Source: Pseudoxanthomonas yeongjuensis
GTDB lineage: Bacteria; Pseudomonadota; Gammaproteobacteria; Xanthomonadales; Xanthomonadaceae
Assembly (NCBI RefSeq): GCF_010093345.1
Contig: NZ_PDWT01000010.1
Coordinates: 1 to 64,000 of the forward strand
DNA length: 64,000 nucleotides
Reading direction: 5' to 3'
This document shows, piece after piece, positions 10,042 through 19,063 of the stretch. Numbering within the stretch: position 1 is the stretch's first letter; every line of letters begins with the position of its first letter. The position numbers and the translations under genes are program-made. The notes under the pieces were generated by a model, which saw nothing but the letters and a program-made list of their open reading frames with translations, was not told the origin of the DNA and made no database searches.

Positions 10042-11093
10042 CCATTACGGGATAGCAGTCGGTGCAAAGTGCGTCGTGGCACCGCAGCGATGTCGTAGGC
10101 CAGGAACCCCAGCAGCAACTGGATGCCCACGATCACCTGCAAAGCGACCAGCATCACGCTGCCTGCCGATGTGGTTACCCCCGTCGCGGAAGATTGCGCC
10201 CAGAACGCCACCCCCATCGCCGTGCCCACGACCAGGAACAGCAGGCCCAGCAGCAGTTCGATCGAGGCCAGCGACAAGTCGCGCAGGAAGTAGTTGTAGA
10301 ACAGCCGCTTGCCGGTGTTGCGCACATGCTTGAACGAGAAGTCGAACAACACCCGGGAAATGCGCAGGTTGCTGGTCTCGCTGCCGTAGCGCGCTTCCAT
10401 CGGCACGTCGGCGACCACCGCGCGGATGATGTTGAGCCGGAACAGCATGTCGGTCTCGAAGAAATAGCGCTGGCTGACCTTTTCCAGCGGCAACCGCTGC
10501 GCCACGCGCGCGTGGATCGCGGTATAGCCGTTGGTGGGGTCGAACAGATCCCAGTAGCCGGAGGAGATCTTGGTCATGAACGACAGCACGGCGTTGCCCA
10601 GGATGCGCGCCACCGGCATGCGCCCGATCTGGTCCAGGTCGTAAAAACGGTTGCCCTTGGTGTAGTCGGCTTCGCCGCGCAGGATCGGCCCGATCAGCTG
10701 CGGCAGGGCCGCCGCGTCCATCTGTCCGTCGCCGTCCATCTTCACGATCACATCCATGCCGTCTTCCACCGCCCGCGCATAACCGGCCATCACCGCTCCG
10801 CCCACGCCCAGGTTTACGGCATTGCGCAGTACCACGGCCCGGGTATCGCGGCAGTTCGCCTCGACCCAGTCGCCGGATTGTTCCGGGCAAGCGTCGTCGA
10901 CCACGTAGATACGCTCGACCGCGGCCGGGATGCCATCGATGACTTCCAGGATGTGCTGCCTGACGCGGAAACTGGGAATCACCACCGCCACGCGCATGGC
11001 CGCGGCTTGCATACGCTCTTCGACAGCGGGCTCCGCAAGCCTGCGTGCGGCCACCGGATTCGCCCGCAGCATCGGATCGCCAGCGTGTTTCAT
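10038..11093 (-). CDS. Family 2 glycosyltransferase, DPM/GtrB-like, two C-terminal TM helices
   Basis: The protein of 351 aa has a GT-A fold: VAVVIPSFRVRQHILEVID, YVVDDACPE, VKMDGDGQMD (DxD metal motif), then YTKGNRF and two C-terminal membrane helices (LLLGLLFLVVGTAMGVAF and VALQVIVGIQLLLGFLAY). This layout is that of polyprenyl-phosphate glycosyltransferases, which load one sugar on undecaprenyl phosphate for transfer outside the membrane. It is coupled by ATGA overlaps to genes on both sides. Partners may be the upstream SMR-like transporter and a GT-C transferase; this is inference. Confidence 0.82.
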   Translation of the reverse strand: MKHAGDPMLRANPVAARRLAEPAVEERMQAAAMRVAVVIPSFRVRQHILEVIDGIPAAVERIYVVDDACPEQSGDWVEANCRDTRAVVLRNAVNLGVGGAVMAGYARAVEDGMDVIVKMDGDGQMDAAALPQLIGPILRGEADYTKGNRFYDLDQIGRMPVARILGNAVLSFMTKISSGYWDLFDPTNGYTAIHARVAQRLPLEKVSQRYFFETDMLFRLNIIRAVVADVPMEARYGSETSNLRISRVLFDFSFKHVRNTGKRLFYNYFLRDLSLASIELLLGLLFLVVGTAMGVAFWAQSSATGVTTSAGSVMLVALQVIVGIQLLLGFLAYDIAAVPRRTLHRLLSRNG

Positions 11094-11935
11094 GCCTCAT
11101 CTCCGGTTGCATAGGACGTAGCGTAGGCACGCGCCAGCATGCGGGCAATCGGCGCCGGCCACTGCGCCCGGAACATCATCAGGTCTTCGCGCGCGCGCAC
11201 TCCGCCGCGGATCCCGTCGCTGGTCTCGCTGCCGGCGTGGATCCGGTGCAGCATCAAGATCTGGCGCACATAGGCGAACGCGCCCGTCTGCGCGGCCAGC
11301 CGCAGCCAGGCCTCCCAGTCCAGGTTGACCTTCAGGTCCTCGCGGAAACGCAGGCCGGTGCGCGTGCGCAGGGTCACTGCGGGACAGGGAACGGGGCAAC
11401 CGAAGCGCAACAGCCGCCGCTTGGCGGCCGGGTTGGCGATGGCGCCGCGCCCCAGGAAACCCAGTTCCAGCAGCACCCGCTTGACCAGCAACATCGGGCT
11501 GAGCAGGCGCGGCCGGTCGTCGCTCGCGCCGCTGCCGATCAGTTCGCCGTAACCGGTCATCACCATCACCGCCTGTGGCTGGCGCGCGATCGCCGCCAGG
11601 GTCCGTTGCGCGAATTCCGGCAGGTAGACATCGTCCTGGTGGGCCAGGGTCACCCATTCAGTGCCCGCCCCCAGTGGGACCTGCTCCAGCGCGGCATTCC
11701 AGTCGTGGCCGATCCCGGCATTCGGCGAATGCAGGACCAGGCGGGCACCGTATTCCTCGGCCAGCGCCTGCAACCCGGCATGCGGGGTCGAGCTGCACAC
11801 GACGATCGGCGAACGCCTGGTCTGTGCGCGCAGCGAATCCAGGCAGGCGCGCAGATGCGGGGAATCGCCATACGCGGGCACCACGAAGCAGTGCGTGGCT
11901 CCGGTGACGGATGCAGCGGTGGAATCGTCGGCCAC
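11090..11935 (-). CDS. Family 2 glycosyltransferase
   Basis: Protein of 281 aa with a GT-A domain: THCFVVPAYGDSPHLRACLDSLRAQTR, PIVVCSSTP, NAGIGHDWNAAL, VTLAHQDDVY (an HQDD-type metal motif) and DWEAWLRLA near the C-terminus, typical of family-2 enzymes that extend cell-surface glycans. The start is GTG at 11935, with GAGGA 8 nt upstream overlapping the stop region of the small transporter gene. A longer frame upstream runs antisense to real sequence and is rejected. The end overlaps the next gene by ATGA. Confidence 0.8.
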   Translation of the reverse strand: MADDSTAASVTGATHCFVVPAYGDSPHLRACLDSLRAQTRRSPIVVCSSTPHAGLQALAEEYGARLVLHSPNAGIGHDWNAALEQVPLGAGTEWVTLAHQDDVYLPEFAQRTLAAIARQPQAVMVMTGYGELIGSGASDDRPRLLSPMLLVKRVLLELGFLGRGAIANPAAKRRLLRFGCPVPCPAVTLRTRTGLRFREDLKVNLDWEAWLRLAAQTGAFAYVRQILMLHRIHAGSETSDGIRGGVRAREDLMMFRAQWPAPIARMLARAYATSYATGDEA

Positions 11936-11943
11936 GGCGGTCC

Positions 11944-12324
11944 TCAACTGGCCTGGCCCAGCAGCGACACCATGAGCACACCGGCGGAAATCAGGGCGAT
12001 GCCGGCCCATTGCCAGGGAGTCAGGCGTTCGCCATAGAGCAGCCAGGTGGCGAGGGCCATCAGCAGGTAGAAGAAGGCGCCGGAAATTGCGAAAGCCACG
12101 CCCAGCTTGACCCGGCTCACCACCACCACCCAGACGACGAAGCCGATGCCCTGTACGGCGATGGCGGTGATCACGGTCGGGGAGAGGATGGCGGCGACCA
12201 GCCACGGCATGCCGGTCAGCGGCGGGGTGCGCAGGGCCAACTGGGCCACGGCATGCTTGATCAGCAGTTGGCTGCCCAGGGTCGAGCAGGTCACGAACAG
12301 GATCATCAGTATTTCGCGAATCAT
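11944..12324 (-). CDS. EamA/SMR-like four-helix transporter (ArnE/flippase-like)
   Basis: Protein of 126 aa with four predicted membrane helices: REILMILFVTCSTLGSQLLI, MPWLVAAILSPTVI to IGFVVWVVVVSR, FAISGAFFYLLMALATWLL, and WAGIALISAGVLMVSLLG. The pattern fits the small multidrug resistance/EamA half-size family, which includes ArnE/ArnF flippase subunits. As first gene of a glycosyltransferase operon it may move a lipid-linked sugar across the inner membrane; that is inference. The start is ATG at 12324. Confidence 0.7.
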   Translation of the reverse strand: MIREILMILFVTCSTLGSQLLIKHAVAQLALRTPPLTGMPWLVAAILSPTVITAIAVQGIGFVVWVVVVSRVKLGVAFAISGAFFYLLMALATWLLYGERLTPWQWAGIALISAGVLMVSLLGQAS

Positions 12325-12380
12325 GCGTTCTCCGGTGGTCGCCGGTGGCGGCCACGATGGCGGCCATTCTAGCGGCCTCG

Positions 12381-12450
12381 CTGGGCGGACCTTGCCCGCG
12401 ATGCCCTTGCGCGATCGGACCGAAAGACATCGCGCCCAAGGGGCGCCACC
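12381..12450. repeat. Decayed GTAG palindromic pair (A...B' remnant)
   Basis: The left arm keeps CCTTGCCCGCGATGCC but has lost GTAGGAG. The right arm keeps CATCGCGCCCAAGGGGCGC but ends CACC instead of TCCTAC. Confidence 0.7.
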
Positions 12451-12679
12451 ACGGTTTTGCGCGAGACCGGGGTCGCGGTTGCTCTGCGAACCCGTCGCGC
12501 TTCGCCCCAAATAACGTGATACAGCTCAAACTTGGCCTGTTATCCAGCCTGGAAATCGCCGCTTATTGTCAGCTTATGACGCAATGGGTCACTTTATTCA
12601 TGCCTTTTCGCGGGGTTTTCCGCACGCAAAGGGAATCAGTGACCCGCTTCCCGTATCCGGTTCAGGAAAATGGACTTCT

Positions 12680-12695
12680 TGGCATGCTTCCTGCA
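12680..12695 (+). promoter_or_regulatory. Sigma-54 promoter of pilin gene 1
   Basis: TGGCATGCTTCCTGCA has the invariant GG and GC dinucleotides exactly 10 nt apart (-24/-12 class). The predicted transcript starts near 12706, giving a leader of about 97 nt. Confidence 0.8.
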
Positions 12696-12802
12696 ATCAT
12701 CCTCGAGCACGTGGGGCGTTATCCACGGCGCCCACGGTCCATACCAATATGGGACACGGGGCTTGTGTCCCATATCTACCAAGCCAAAAGGGGATTTACC
12801 TA

Positions 12803-13222
12803 ATGAAGAAGAACATGCAGGGCTTCACGCTCATCGAACTGATGATCGTCGTCGCCATCATCGCCATCCTGGCCGCCATCGCTCTGCCGGCTTACCAGGA
12901 CTACGTGGCTCGCTCGCAGGTCACCGCCGGCCTGGCCGATATCCGTGGCGGCGTCACCGCATTCGAGGAAGGCATCAACCGCGGCCTCACCAGCGCCGCC
13001 GACGAAGAGGCGATGGGCCTGCAGGCCTCCACGCCGCGCTGCGCCATTGCAGTCGCAGGCGCTTTTATTGACGATGGCGGCCAGACGATCGAATGCACCC
13101 TGAAGGGCAACCCGAAGGTCATCGACAAGGTAGTGACGTTGACCCGCACCCCCACGGGCGCATGGAACTGCACCTCCGACGTTGATGCCAAGTACCTGCC
13201 GGGCGGTTGCAAAGCACCGTAA
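12803..13222 (+). CDS. pilA: Type IV major pilin PilA, copy 1
   Basis: Type IVa prepilin of 139 aa. The short leader MKKNMQG is followed by the cleavage site [21 protein letters not shown] with the essential Glu at mature position 5. The globular domain contains [11 protein letters not shown] and C-terminal cysteines ([15 protein letters not shown]), consistent with the disulfide-bounded D-region. PilD should cleave and N-methylate it. The ATG is preceded by AAAAGGGG. It has its own sigma-54 promoter and its own terminator, so it is transcribed alone. Confidence 0.95.
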   Translation: MKKNMQGFTLIELMIVVAIIAILAAIALPAYQDYVARSQVTAGLADIRGGVTAFEEGINRGLTSAADEEAMGLQASTPRCAIAVAGAFIDDGGQTIECTLKGNPKVIDKVVTLTRTPTGAWNCTSDVDAKYLPGGCKAP

Positions 13223-13237
13223 TACAAATAGTGTTTG

Positions 13238-13268
13238 AAAAAAACCCGGCTCCGGCCGGGTTTTTTTT
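13238..13268 (+). terminator. Rho-independent terminator between the two pilins
   Basis: The stem CCCGGC/GCCGGG with loop TCCG is followed by eight T residues and preceded by an A-tract. Confidence 0.92.
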
Positions 13269-13306
13269 GCCTGCATCGCAGCTGCCAGTGCCAACGATAA
13301 ATAAAG

Positions 13307-13322
13307 TGGCACGATTTGTGCA
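13307..13322 (+). promoter_or_regulatory. Sigma-54 promoter of pilin gene 2
   Basis: TGGCACGATTTGTGCA has GG and GC 10 nt apart and a perfect TGGCACG -24 block. It predicts a start near 13333 and a leader of only about 28 nt. Confidence 0.85.
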
Positions 13323-13360
13323 TTTTGTTTAGAGTCACAACGTCTGCAGGGGAGCGGACC

Positions 13361-13768
13361 GTGCGCCAGCAAGATGGCTTTACCTTGATCGAATTGATGA
13401 TCGTCGTCGCGATCATCTCCATTCTGGCCGCGATCGCGATGCCGGCCTATCAGGACTATGCCATTCGCAGCCAGCTGACGGCTGGTCTGGCTGATATCAC
13501 TGGTGGAAAATCCACGTTCGAATCGCAGATCATCGCCAACAGCGCCACCACCTTCGATATCACCGACCTCGGCCTGCACACTCCAACGCCCCGTTGCGAC
13601 ATCACCATGGATCCGTCGGACAGTGCCGGTTTTCTGCGCTGCCGACTCAGGGGTAATCCGCGCATCGCGGGCAAGACCATCGAACTCAATCGCAATAGCA
13701 GCGGCCGTTGGTCCTGCAAAGTCGATGCCGCAATCGATATCAAGTACAAGCCCGAAGGTTGCAGCTGA
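13361..13768 (+). CDS. pilA: Type IV pilin PilA, copy 2
   Basis: Prepilin of 135 aa starting at GTG (GGGGAG 7 nt upstream). The leader MRQQDG is followed by [20 protein letters not shown] with Glu at mature position 5. The first 50 residues are close to copy 1 ([20 protein letters not shown] against [20 protein letters not shown]), and the heads diverge. The C-terminus ends [21 protein letters not shown]-terminal Ser after the last Cys resembles the glycosylated serine of group I Pseudomonas pilins. It is directly upstream of a GT-C membrane glycosyltransferase. Confidence 0.93.
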   Translation: MRQQDGFTLIELMIVVAIISILAAIAMPAYQDYAIRSQLTAGLADITGGKSTFESQIIANSATTFDITDLGLHTPTPRCDITMDPSDSAGFLRCRLRGNPRIAGKTIELNRNSSGRWSCKVDAAIDIKYKPEGCS

Positions 13769-13960
13769 CAACTGGCGACCATGCGTGCGATTCACCCGTT
13801 CGTCCTCGGTATTGGCGTTGAAGATTGAATTGCATGGGTAGACGGGGCGAACAACCACGCGAGACGCAAGCTGCTCATGCCTCGCGGACTGCCATCAGGC
13901 ACACCAATTCTGTTCTACTATCCGGCGCTTGCCCCATGTCTCGCTGATCGGAATTTGTTC

Positions 13961-15871
13961 ATGCCCTTGTCGCGCCGAAACACCTTGCTGTTGTCCCTGA
14001 CTCTATTGGTGTTGACGGCAGGCGTGTACTGGCCCGGCCTCAGCGGCAGATTCTTGCTTGACGATTTCTCGAACATCGTCAGCAACGACCGTGTCCATGC
14101 CGCGACACTGGACTGGAAAACCATCAAGACAGCAGCTAGTGCCTACCAGCCGGGAGACTTCGGGCGTCCGCTTGCCACTGTTACCTTTGCCGTGAACCAT
14201 GCAATCGGCGGCACCGACCCTTGGGGTTACAAAGTCGCCAACCTGCTGGTGCACCTGGCCAACGCATTGCTGGTGTTCTGGTTGCTGCAATGCCTGTTGG
14301 CATTGCCACGCATAGGAACTGATGCTGGCCGCTGGCGCACGCCCGTCGCCTTCACGGTCGCGCTGCTGTGGGCCATTCATCCGCTACAAGTTTCCACCGT
14401 TCTGTATGTGGTCCAACGGATGGAAATGCTCTCCCTGACTTTTGTATTGCTCGCCCTGCTCGCCTATCTACGTGGGCGATTGAATCAGCGCAAGGGCACC
14501 AAGGGCTGGCCGTGGCTAGCGTTGTCTGCCCTGCTTGGCGCCACCGGAACTCTGGGCAAAGAAACTGCTGTTCTGTTCCCCTTCTATACCTTGTCTCTCG
14601 AGCTCACCGTACTTGGCTTCCATGCCCAAACTCCCCGTGTCAGGCGCTTTTTGAAGATCGCATACGCAACAGGGCTGGCCATCGCCTTTGCGCTGTTCGT
14701 TATCTGGGTTATCCCCCAATATTCCGCTGATGACAGCTACGCCATTCGCGACTTCACCGCTTACGAGCGGGTGCTCAGCCAGTTCCGTGTGCTGCCGATG
14801 TACCTTGGGCAGATACTGCTGCCGCTTCCGGACAGCATGCCTTTCTACTATGACACTTTTCAAAAATCTTCCGGCTGGCTCGATCCGGCCACGACACTGG
14901 CGGGCGCAATATTCCTGTTGGTGTTGATCTTCACTGCCTGGAAATTTCGGCAGCGTATGCCACTGGTAGCCCTGGGCATCTTCCTGTTCTTTGCGGCGCA
15001 CCTGCTTACGAGCAATGTTTTCAACGTCGAACTGGTATTCGAACATCGCAACTACTTCGCCCTGCTTGGCATCCTGCTGACTGTAGGCGATCTGGTACGG
15101 CGCATACCCGTGCGCGACGGACCAGCAATAAAATACGTGGCAGTCGGCGCAATCGTTCTAGCCTTTGGTTTTCTCGCCATTCTGCGCACTGCCACGTTCG
15201 GCTCTGCGCTGCACCTGGCTATGGATCTGGTAGCCAAAAACCAGGCGTCAACCCGAGCCAGTATGGATCTCGGGACGGTGTACTTGGTGATGTCGAACAG
15301 CAATCCAAACTCGCCTTTTTTCAGCATGGCCGCACAGGAATTCGAACGTGGCTCGCGTTTGCCGAATTCCTCCCCACTGCCCGAACAAGGTCTGATCTTG
15401 ATGGCCGCCACTACGGGACAACCGGTGAGGGCCGAATGGTGGGATGGATTAGTCAAGAAAATCCGTACCCGCCCTGCAAGCCCCCAGGAGGTTGCCGCAG
15501 TCACGGGTCTGATGAAACAGCGCTATGCCGGCATCGAGATGGATGACCACCGCCTGTCCCAGGCCTATGCTGCGCTGCTAGTGCGTGCCCCGTCCCCCCA
15601 ATTCTATGCACGATACGGCGATTACGCCCTGACCTACCTACACGACGAAGGCTTGGCCGATCGAATGTTCGTCGCTGCGATCGAAAGTAACCCCTCCGAT
15701 TCCGAGTACGCCGCCCGCATCTTCGCCAACCTTACTGCTGATGGCCACGCCCGTCAGGCCGCTGCGGTGCACCGACGTGCAGTGTCACTCGGCTTAATGA
15801 ACGCGGTCCAAGGCGCGCAGCATTCGGAGGAATCCGCCACTTCGTCTCCCGCCGTACCTGTTTCGCATTAA
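13961..15871 (+). CDS. GT-C/TMTC-like polytopic membrane glycosyltransferase, candidate pilin O-glycosyltransferase
   Basis: Protein of 636 aa starting MPLSRRNTLLLSLTLLVLTA. About ten membrane helices fill residues 8-410, and a soluble C-terminal region of about 220 residues follows. The first large loop has the acidic pair FLLDDFSN (D34/D35); WAIHPLQV (140), GKETA (200) and EHRNYFALLG (361) follow. These match the pattern of TMTC/PMT-type GT-C enzymes (LDD, HPL, KE, EHR-Y), which use lipid-linked sugars on the outer face. Its place right after a pilin gene parallels tfpO/tfpW loci. The function as pilin glycosyltransferase is inference. An upstream in-frame ATG at 13877 is less likely as the start. 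Confidence 0.72.
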   Translation: MPLSRRNTLLLSLTLLVLTAGVYWPGLSGRFLLDDFSNIVSNDRVHAATLDWKTIKTAASAYQPGDFGRPLATVTFAVNHAIGGTDPWGYKVANLLVHLANALLVFWLLQCLLALPRIGTDAGRWRTPVAFTVALLWAIHPLQVSTVLYVVQRMEMLSLTFVLLALLAYLRGRLNQRKGTKGWPWLALSALLGATGTLGKETAVLFPFYTLSLELTVLGFHAQTPRVRRFLKIAYATGLAIAFALFVIWVIPQYSADDSYAIRDFTAYERVLSQFRVLPMYLGQILLPLPDSMPFYYDTFQKSSGWLDPATTLAGAIFLLVLIFTAWKFRQRMPLVALGIFLFFAAHLLTSNVFNVELVFEHRNYFALLGILLTVGDLVRRIPVRDGPAIKYVAVGAIVLAFGFLAILRTATFGSALHLAMDLVAKNQASTRASMDLGTVYLVMSNSNPNSPFFSMAAQEFERGSRLPNSSPLPEQGLILMAATTGQPVRAEWWDGLVKKIRTRPASPQEVAAVTGLMKQRYAGIEMDDHRLSQAYAALLVRAPSPQFYARYGDYALTYLHDEGLADRMFVAAIESNPSDSEYAARIFANLTADGHARQAAAVHRRAVSLGLMNAVQGAQHSEESATSSPAVPVSH

Positions 15872-15920
15872 TCTTCTTTACGCCCATGCTCGCGCCTATC
15901 CGTTCGCCAGGCCCCTCGAA

Positions 15921-17054
15921 ATGAACGAGAACGCAGCTGGGAAACTGACCGTCCTCCTTGCAAGCACTTCTTACCCCACCGACCTTTCTGATTGGCGCGG
16001 GCTGTTCATTAGACACATGGTCCATGCACTGGCGCGGCGCGATGACCTGACTCTCCACCTTTGGGCTCCACCAGGCGAAATCCCCGCCAACACCACTTAT
16101 GTTGCAACGCCCGACGAGGAACGCTGGCTGGCCTCATTGATGCTGGCGGGAGGCATAGCCCACTTGATCCGGAATCGCGGCGTACGCGCACTTACATCAC
16201 CGCTGCGATTGCTATCCATGTTGCGCGACCTCTACCGTCGCGAATCGGCAGTCGGGCTGTATCACATCAACTGGCTGCAGAATGCGTTGACGCTTCCAGG
16301 CAACGGCGTGCCTGTGCTGGCAACCGTATTGGGCACCGACATGCAGCTGCTAAAGCTCCCGGGCATGACGAAATTGCTGCGGCGCGCGCTTCGCGGCCGC
16401 CGCGTCGCCATCTGCCCCAACGCAGAATGGATGTTGCCGGAACTGCGTCAGCGATTCGGCGATATCGCCGAGATCCAGTCAGTCCCTTTCGGCATTGATT
16501 CCAGCTGGTTTGCAATTCAGCGCGCCGAGATATCCGAAGGCAAGCCCAAGTGGCTGTGTGTTTCCAGGCTTACGCGGGGCAAGATCGGCACGCTGTTCCA
16601 ATGGGGGCAGCCGTACTTCTCTGATGGCCTGCGCGAACTTCATCTCTTCGGCCCGATGCAGCAGGAACTGGCGCTGCCGGACTGGGTTCACTATCACGGC
16701 GCCACAACGCCTGAATCGCTGTATCGCGACTGGTTTCCGCAGGCGTGTGGGCTAGTTACGATGAGTCAACATGCCGAAGGCAGGCCCCAAGTGATACTGG
16801 AAGCCATGGCTGCGGGACTGCCCATCATTGCCTCGCGCCTACCCGCGCACGAAGATTTGCTGAGCCACCGCCACACTGGTCTGCTATGCAGCAATGCCAC
16901 CGAACTGGGCGAGGCACTAGCAGTGCTGGATGAGAGATCAACGAATGCCGAGATCGGTCAGCACGCTCGGGATTGGGCAAAAACAGAGATCGGCACTTGG
17001 GACGATTGCGCCGCACGCTACACCGCTATATACGAACGTCTGATTGAAAAATAG
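15921..17054 (+). CDS. Family 4 (GT-B) glycosyltransferase
   Basis: Protein of 377 aa with a two-domain GT-B layout: N-terminal TVLLASTSYPTDLSDWRGLFIRH and a C-terminal donor-binding region with VSRLTRGKI, HGATTPESLY and the EX7E-type motif EGRPQVILEAMAAGLPIIASR. GT4 enzymes are retaining, cytosolic or membrane-associated transferases that build surface glycans. It follows the GT-C gene by 49 nt and is followed 7 nt later by the decayed epimerase, suggesting a sugar-synthesis unit that has been losing parts. Confidence 0.85.
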   Translation: MNENAAGKLTVLLASTSYPTDLSDWRGLFIRHMVHALARRDDLTLHLWAPPGEIPANTTYVATPDEERWLASLMLAGGIAHLIRNRGVRALTSPLRLLSMLRDLYRRESAVGLYHINWLQNALTLPGNGVPVLATVLGTDMQLLKLPGMTKLLRRALRGRRVAICPNAEWMLPELRQRFGDIAEIQSVPFGIDSSWFAIQRAEISEGKPKWLCVSRLTRGKIGTLFQWGQPYFSDGLRELHLFGPMQQELALPDWVHYHGATTPESLYRDWFPQACGLVTMSQHAEGRPQVILEAMAAGLPIIASRLPAHEDLLSHRHTGLLCSNATELGEALAVLDERSTNAEIGQHARDWAKTEIGTWDDCAARYTAIYERLIEK

Positions 17055-17061
17055 CAACGGT

Positions 17062-17986
17062 ATGACGGTCTGGCATTGGATGGTTCCGGCTTCATCGGCC
17101 GTCACATGGTCGAGACATTGGCGGGAAGTGGGAAGAGCGTTATCGCCGCCACCACAAAATCAACCGACTTTGCCCACCCTCCCATCGAAAATGTGGTGGT
17201 GGCGTTAGACAAGCCCGATGACTTCGCTCCACTACTTGCCCGCAACCAGTCGTAGTGCACGCCCCCCTCCAGCAGTACGCCCGGAAGTACCGCATACGCC
17301 CCGCTGATGGAACTTGATGGCAATCTCCGCAGGGCGCTTAGCTTACTAACCGCATTGCAGGACGCCCAGAATTGCTCTCTGCTCTCTCTGCTCTCTGTGT
17401 CCTCGGGAGGAGCTCTTTATGGTGACCGAAAAGGTCAGGCTGCCAAAGAAGCGGATCCTCTCCTGCCACGCTCGTATCACGGCGCCACCAAGGCCTCACT
17501 TGAGCATTTCATCAACGCTTGGCCGGAGCAATATGGTGCCGCGGCCGTAGTGCTTCGCCCATCGAATGCCTAGGGACCTGGACAGGCTCCTCGTAGCGGA
17601 TTTTGGATCATCCCGGCGACTTTCGAATCCAGCTGGAAACAATCTCCAATGACCTTGTGGGGCGACGGTAGCGCCGTGCGCGACTACATCTACATCGACG
17701 ACTTCGTGCGCTTATGCTTGGCCGTATTGGACAAGCCGTTTGCTCGCGGAATCTAAACTTATAACGCATCGAGCGGCGAATCCGTAAGCCTATGCAGTTT
17801 ATGGACACGATCCGAGCGGCCACCGGCCCGCCTCTTGAATGCCGTCACGAGCCATCGCGCGCATTTGATATTCAGCACATCATTCCCGATAACGTCGCCG
17901 CAATGGCACGTTACGTCCGGAAAGCGAGGGCACCATTGAACGAAGGTCTTCAGCACTCATGGTCGTGGTTTAGGAATAGACGGTAG
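17062..17986 (+). pseudogene. Decayed NAD-dependent sugar-nucleotide epimerase (extended SDR)
   Basis: Fragments in different frames are collinear with an extended-SDR epimerase. They are GSGFIGRHMVETLAGSG (cofactor loop), then VSSGGALYGD, SYHGATKASLEHF (catalytic YxxxK) and VVLRPSNA cut by TAG where the family continues YGPGQ. After that come SPMTLWGDGSAVRDYIYIDD, ending at a stop, and a frame-shifted tail MDTIRAATGPPLE. At least four disruptions are visible. A CTCTCTG-like microsatellite at about 17380-17402 may have caused one slip. It lies 7 nt after the GT4 gene. Confidence 0.85.
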
Positions 17987-18022
17987 CCACCCTTAGCTTT
18001 TCCGCGCTAGACATTGCCTCTC

Positions 18023-18943
18023 TCATTTCCTTCCAATGCGCCCGCGTGCACCGATAAAAAACGCTCGTCCAATGGACCACGTGGCAATGTCTGCGACTAT
18101 TGTCACCAGGCGGAGAGCGAGAATCGCCGAAAGCAATGCGGCCAACTGAATCGGGCATGGCTGCAATAGAGCAAACACCGCATCGGTAACACCCCATCCT
18201 TGCGGAGCGAATATGGCGAAATTGCCAACGGACGCGGCTGTAGTGTAGGTCGTGACCAGTGCGGTCGAAGGACAGGTAAAGAACGGCTCGCCGAATGCTT
18301 TCGCCACTACCGTGAATGCAACGCCGACCCCTACCCATACCAGGCCAAGAAGAAAAACGGCAATAATCCAATGGATTATTCGCGAACGGCGATGCTGATT
18401 CGGGAAAAGCAGGAGGGGAGAAAAGCAACCAACGCCCCCGCATGCCATCATTAAAATCGCCAATCTCGTGGCAGGGGCACCGCCATCAAACAAGGCTAAA
18501 CCAAGCGCGCCTGAGGCAAGAGCGGCGCCCGTTGCGATTGCCACCATGTCAGCGAGTAGCAACCGCGCAAGGTGACCGGCAGATGCTTGAATTTCGTCAT
18601 GGATATCCGCATAGCGGGCAAGCGAATGCCAGATGCCTCCGGGAATGAAACGTGCCGGCAGCCTGTTGACGTAGCTTGACAATGTCCGGGAATAGACGCG
18701 TTCGATGCCAAGAACGAACTGAACTCGCCACAAGGCAAAAGCCGTGAGTGGATGCAACATGGCAAGCCAGAGGGCTGCGAACACCAGCAATGGAACAGAT
18801 GCCGACCGGTATAGATTAGCTACGGCCGTCCAATGCAGCGAAAGGTACCCTCCAATGCATAGAACGGCGGCAATGAGAAAAACATGCTGCACCCAACGCA
18901 GGAATTGGCGCCATCGTGGCAACTTGGCGTCGCTACTCGGCAT
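18023..18943 (-). CDS. Integral membrane protein of the LPG-synthase TM / AglD-like family
   Basis: Protein of 306 aa with about eight hydrophobic helices and the family's hallmark SSYVNRLPARFIPGGIWHSLARY, plus APQGWGVTDAVFALL near the end. These proteins share the membrane part of lysylphosphatidylglycerol synthase (UPF0104/AglD) and are often in glycan loci; their reaction is usually unknown and flipping is one suggestion. Base composition is visibly lower in GC than in flanking housekeeping genes, which suggests transfer. The start overlaps the end of a short upstream open frame. Confidence 0.65.
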   Translation of the reverse strand: MPSSDAKLPRWRQFLRWVQHVFLIAAVLCIGGYLSLHWTAVANLYRSASVPLLVFAALWLAMLHPLTAFALWRVQFVLGIERVYSRTLSSYVNRLPARFIPGGIWHSLARYADIHDEIQASAGHLARLLLADMVAIATGAALASGALGLALFDGGAPATRLAILMMACGGVGCFSPLLLFPNQHRRSRIIHWIIAVFLLGLVWVGVGVAFTVVAKAFGEPFFTCPSTALVTTYTTAASVGNFAIFAPQGWGVTDAVFALLQPCPIQLAALLSAILALRLVTIVADIATWSIGRAFFIGARGRIGRK

Positions 18944-19063
18944 CCACCGCTCGCCCGGTTTCGATGTTAGTCATGACTTCTTCCGCCCTACGCACAAAGA
19001 AAGTATGCACATGCGCTCCAATTCGACTGCGATGAAAGTCCAGCGCTAAATCGTCAGACCACG

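Larger units (their letters stand above)
12325..12802 (+). promoter_or_regulatory. 478-nt regulatory gap upstream of the first pilin
   Basis: The region holds a decayed GTAG pair (12381-12450), a GTCA-GCTTA-TGAC inverted repeat at 12568-12580 that could be an activator site, and the sigma-54 promoter at 12680. It also serves the divergent small transporter operon. I see no gene here. Confidence 0.5.

Noticed and set aside
13877-13960. Upstream ATG for the GT-C gene adding 28 residues
   Set aside because: The extension lacks the basic-then-hydrophobic pattern, and the frame at 13961 starts right before the first membrane helix.
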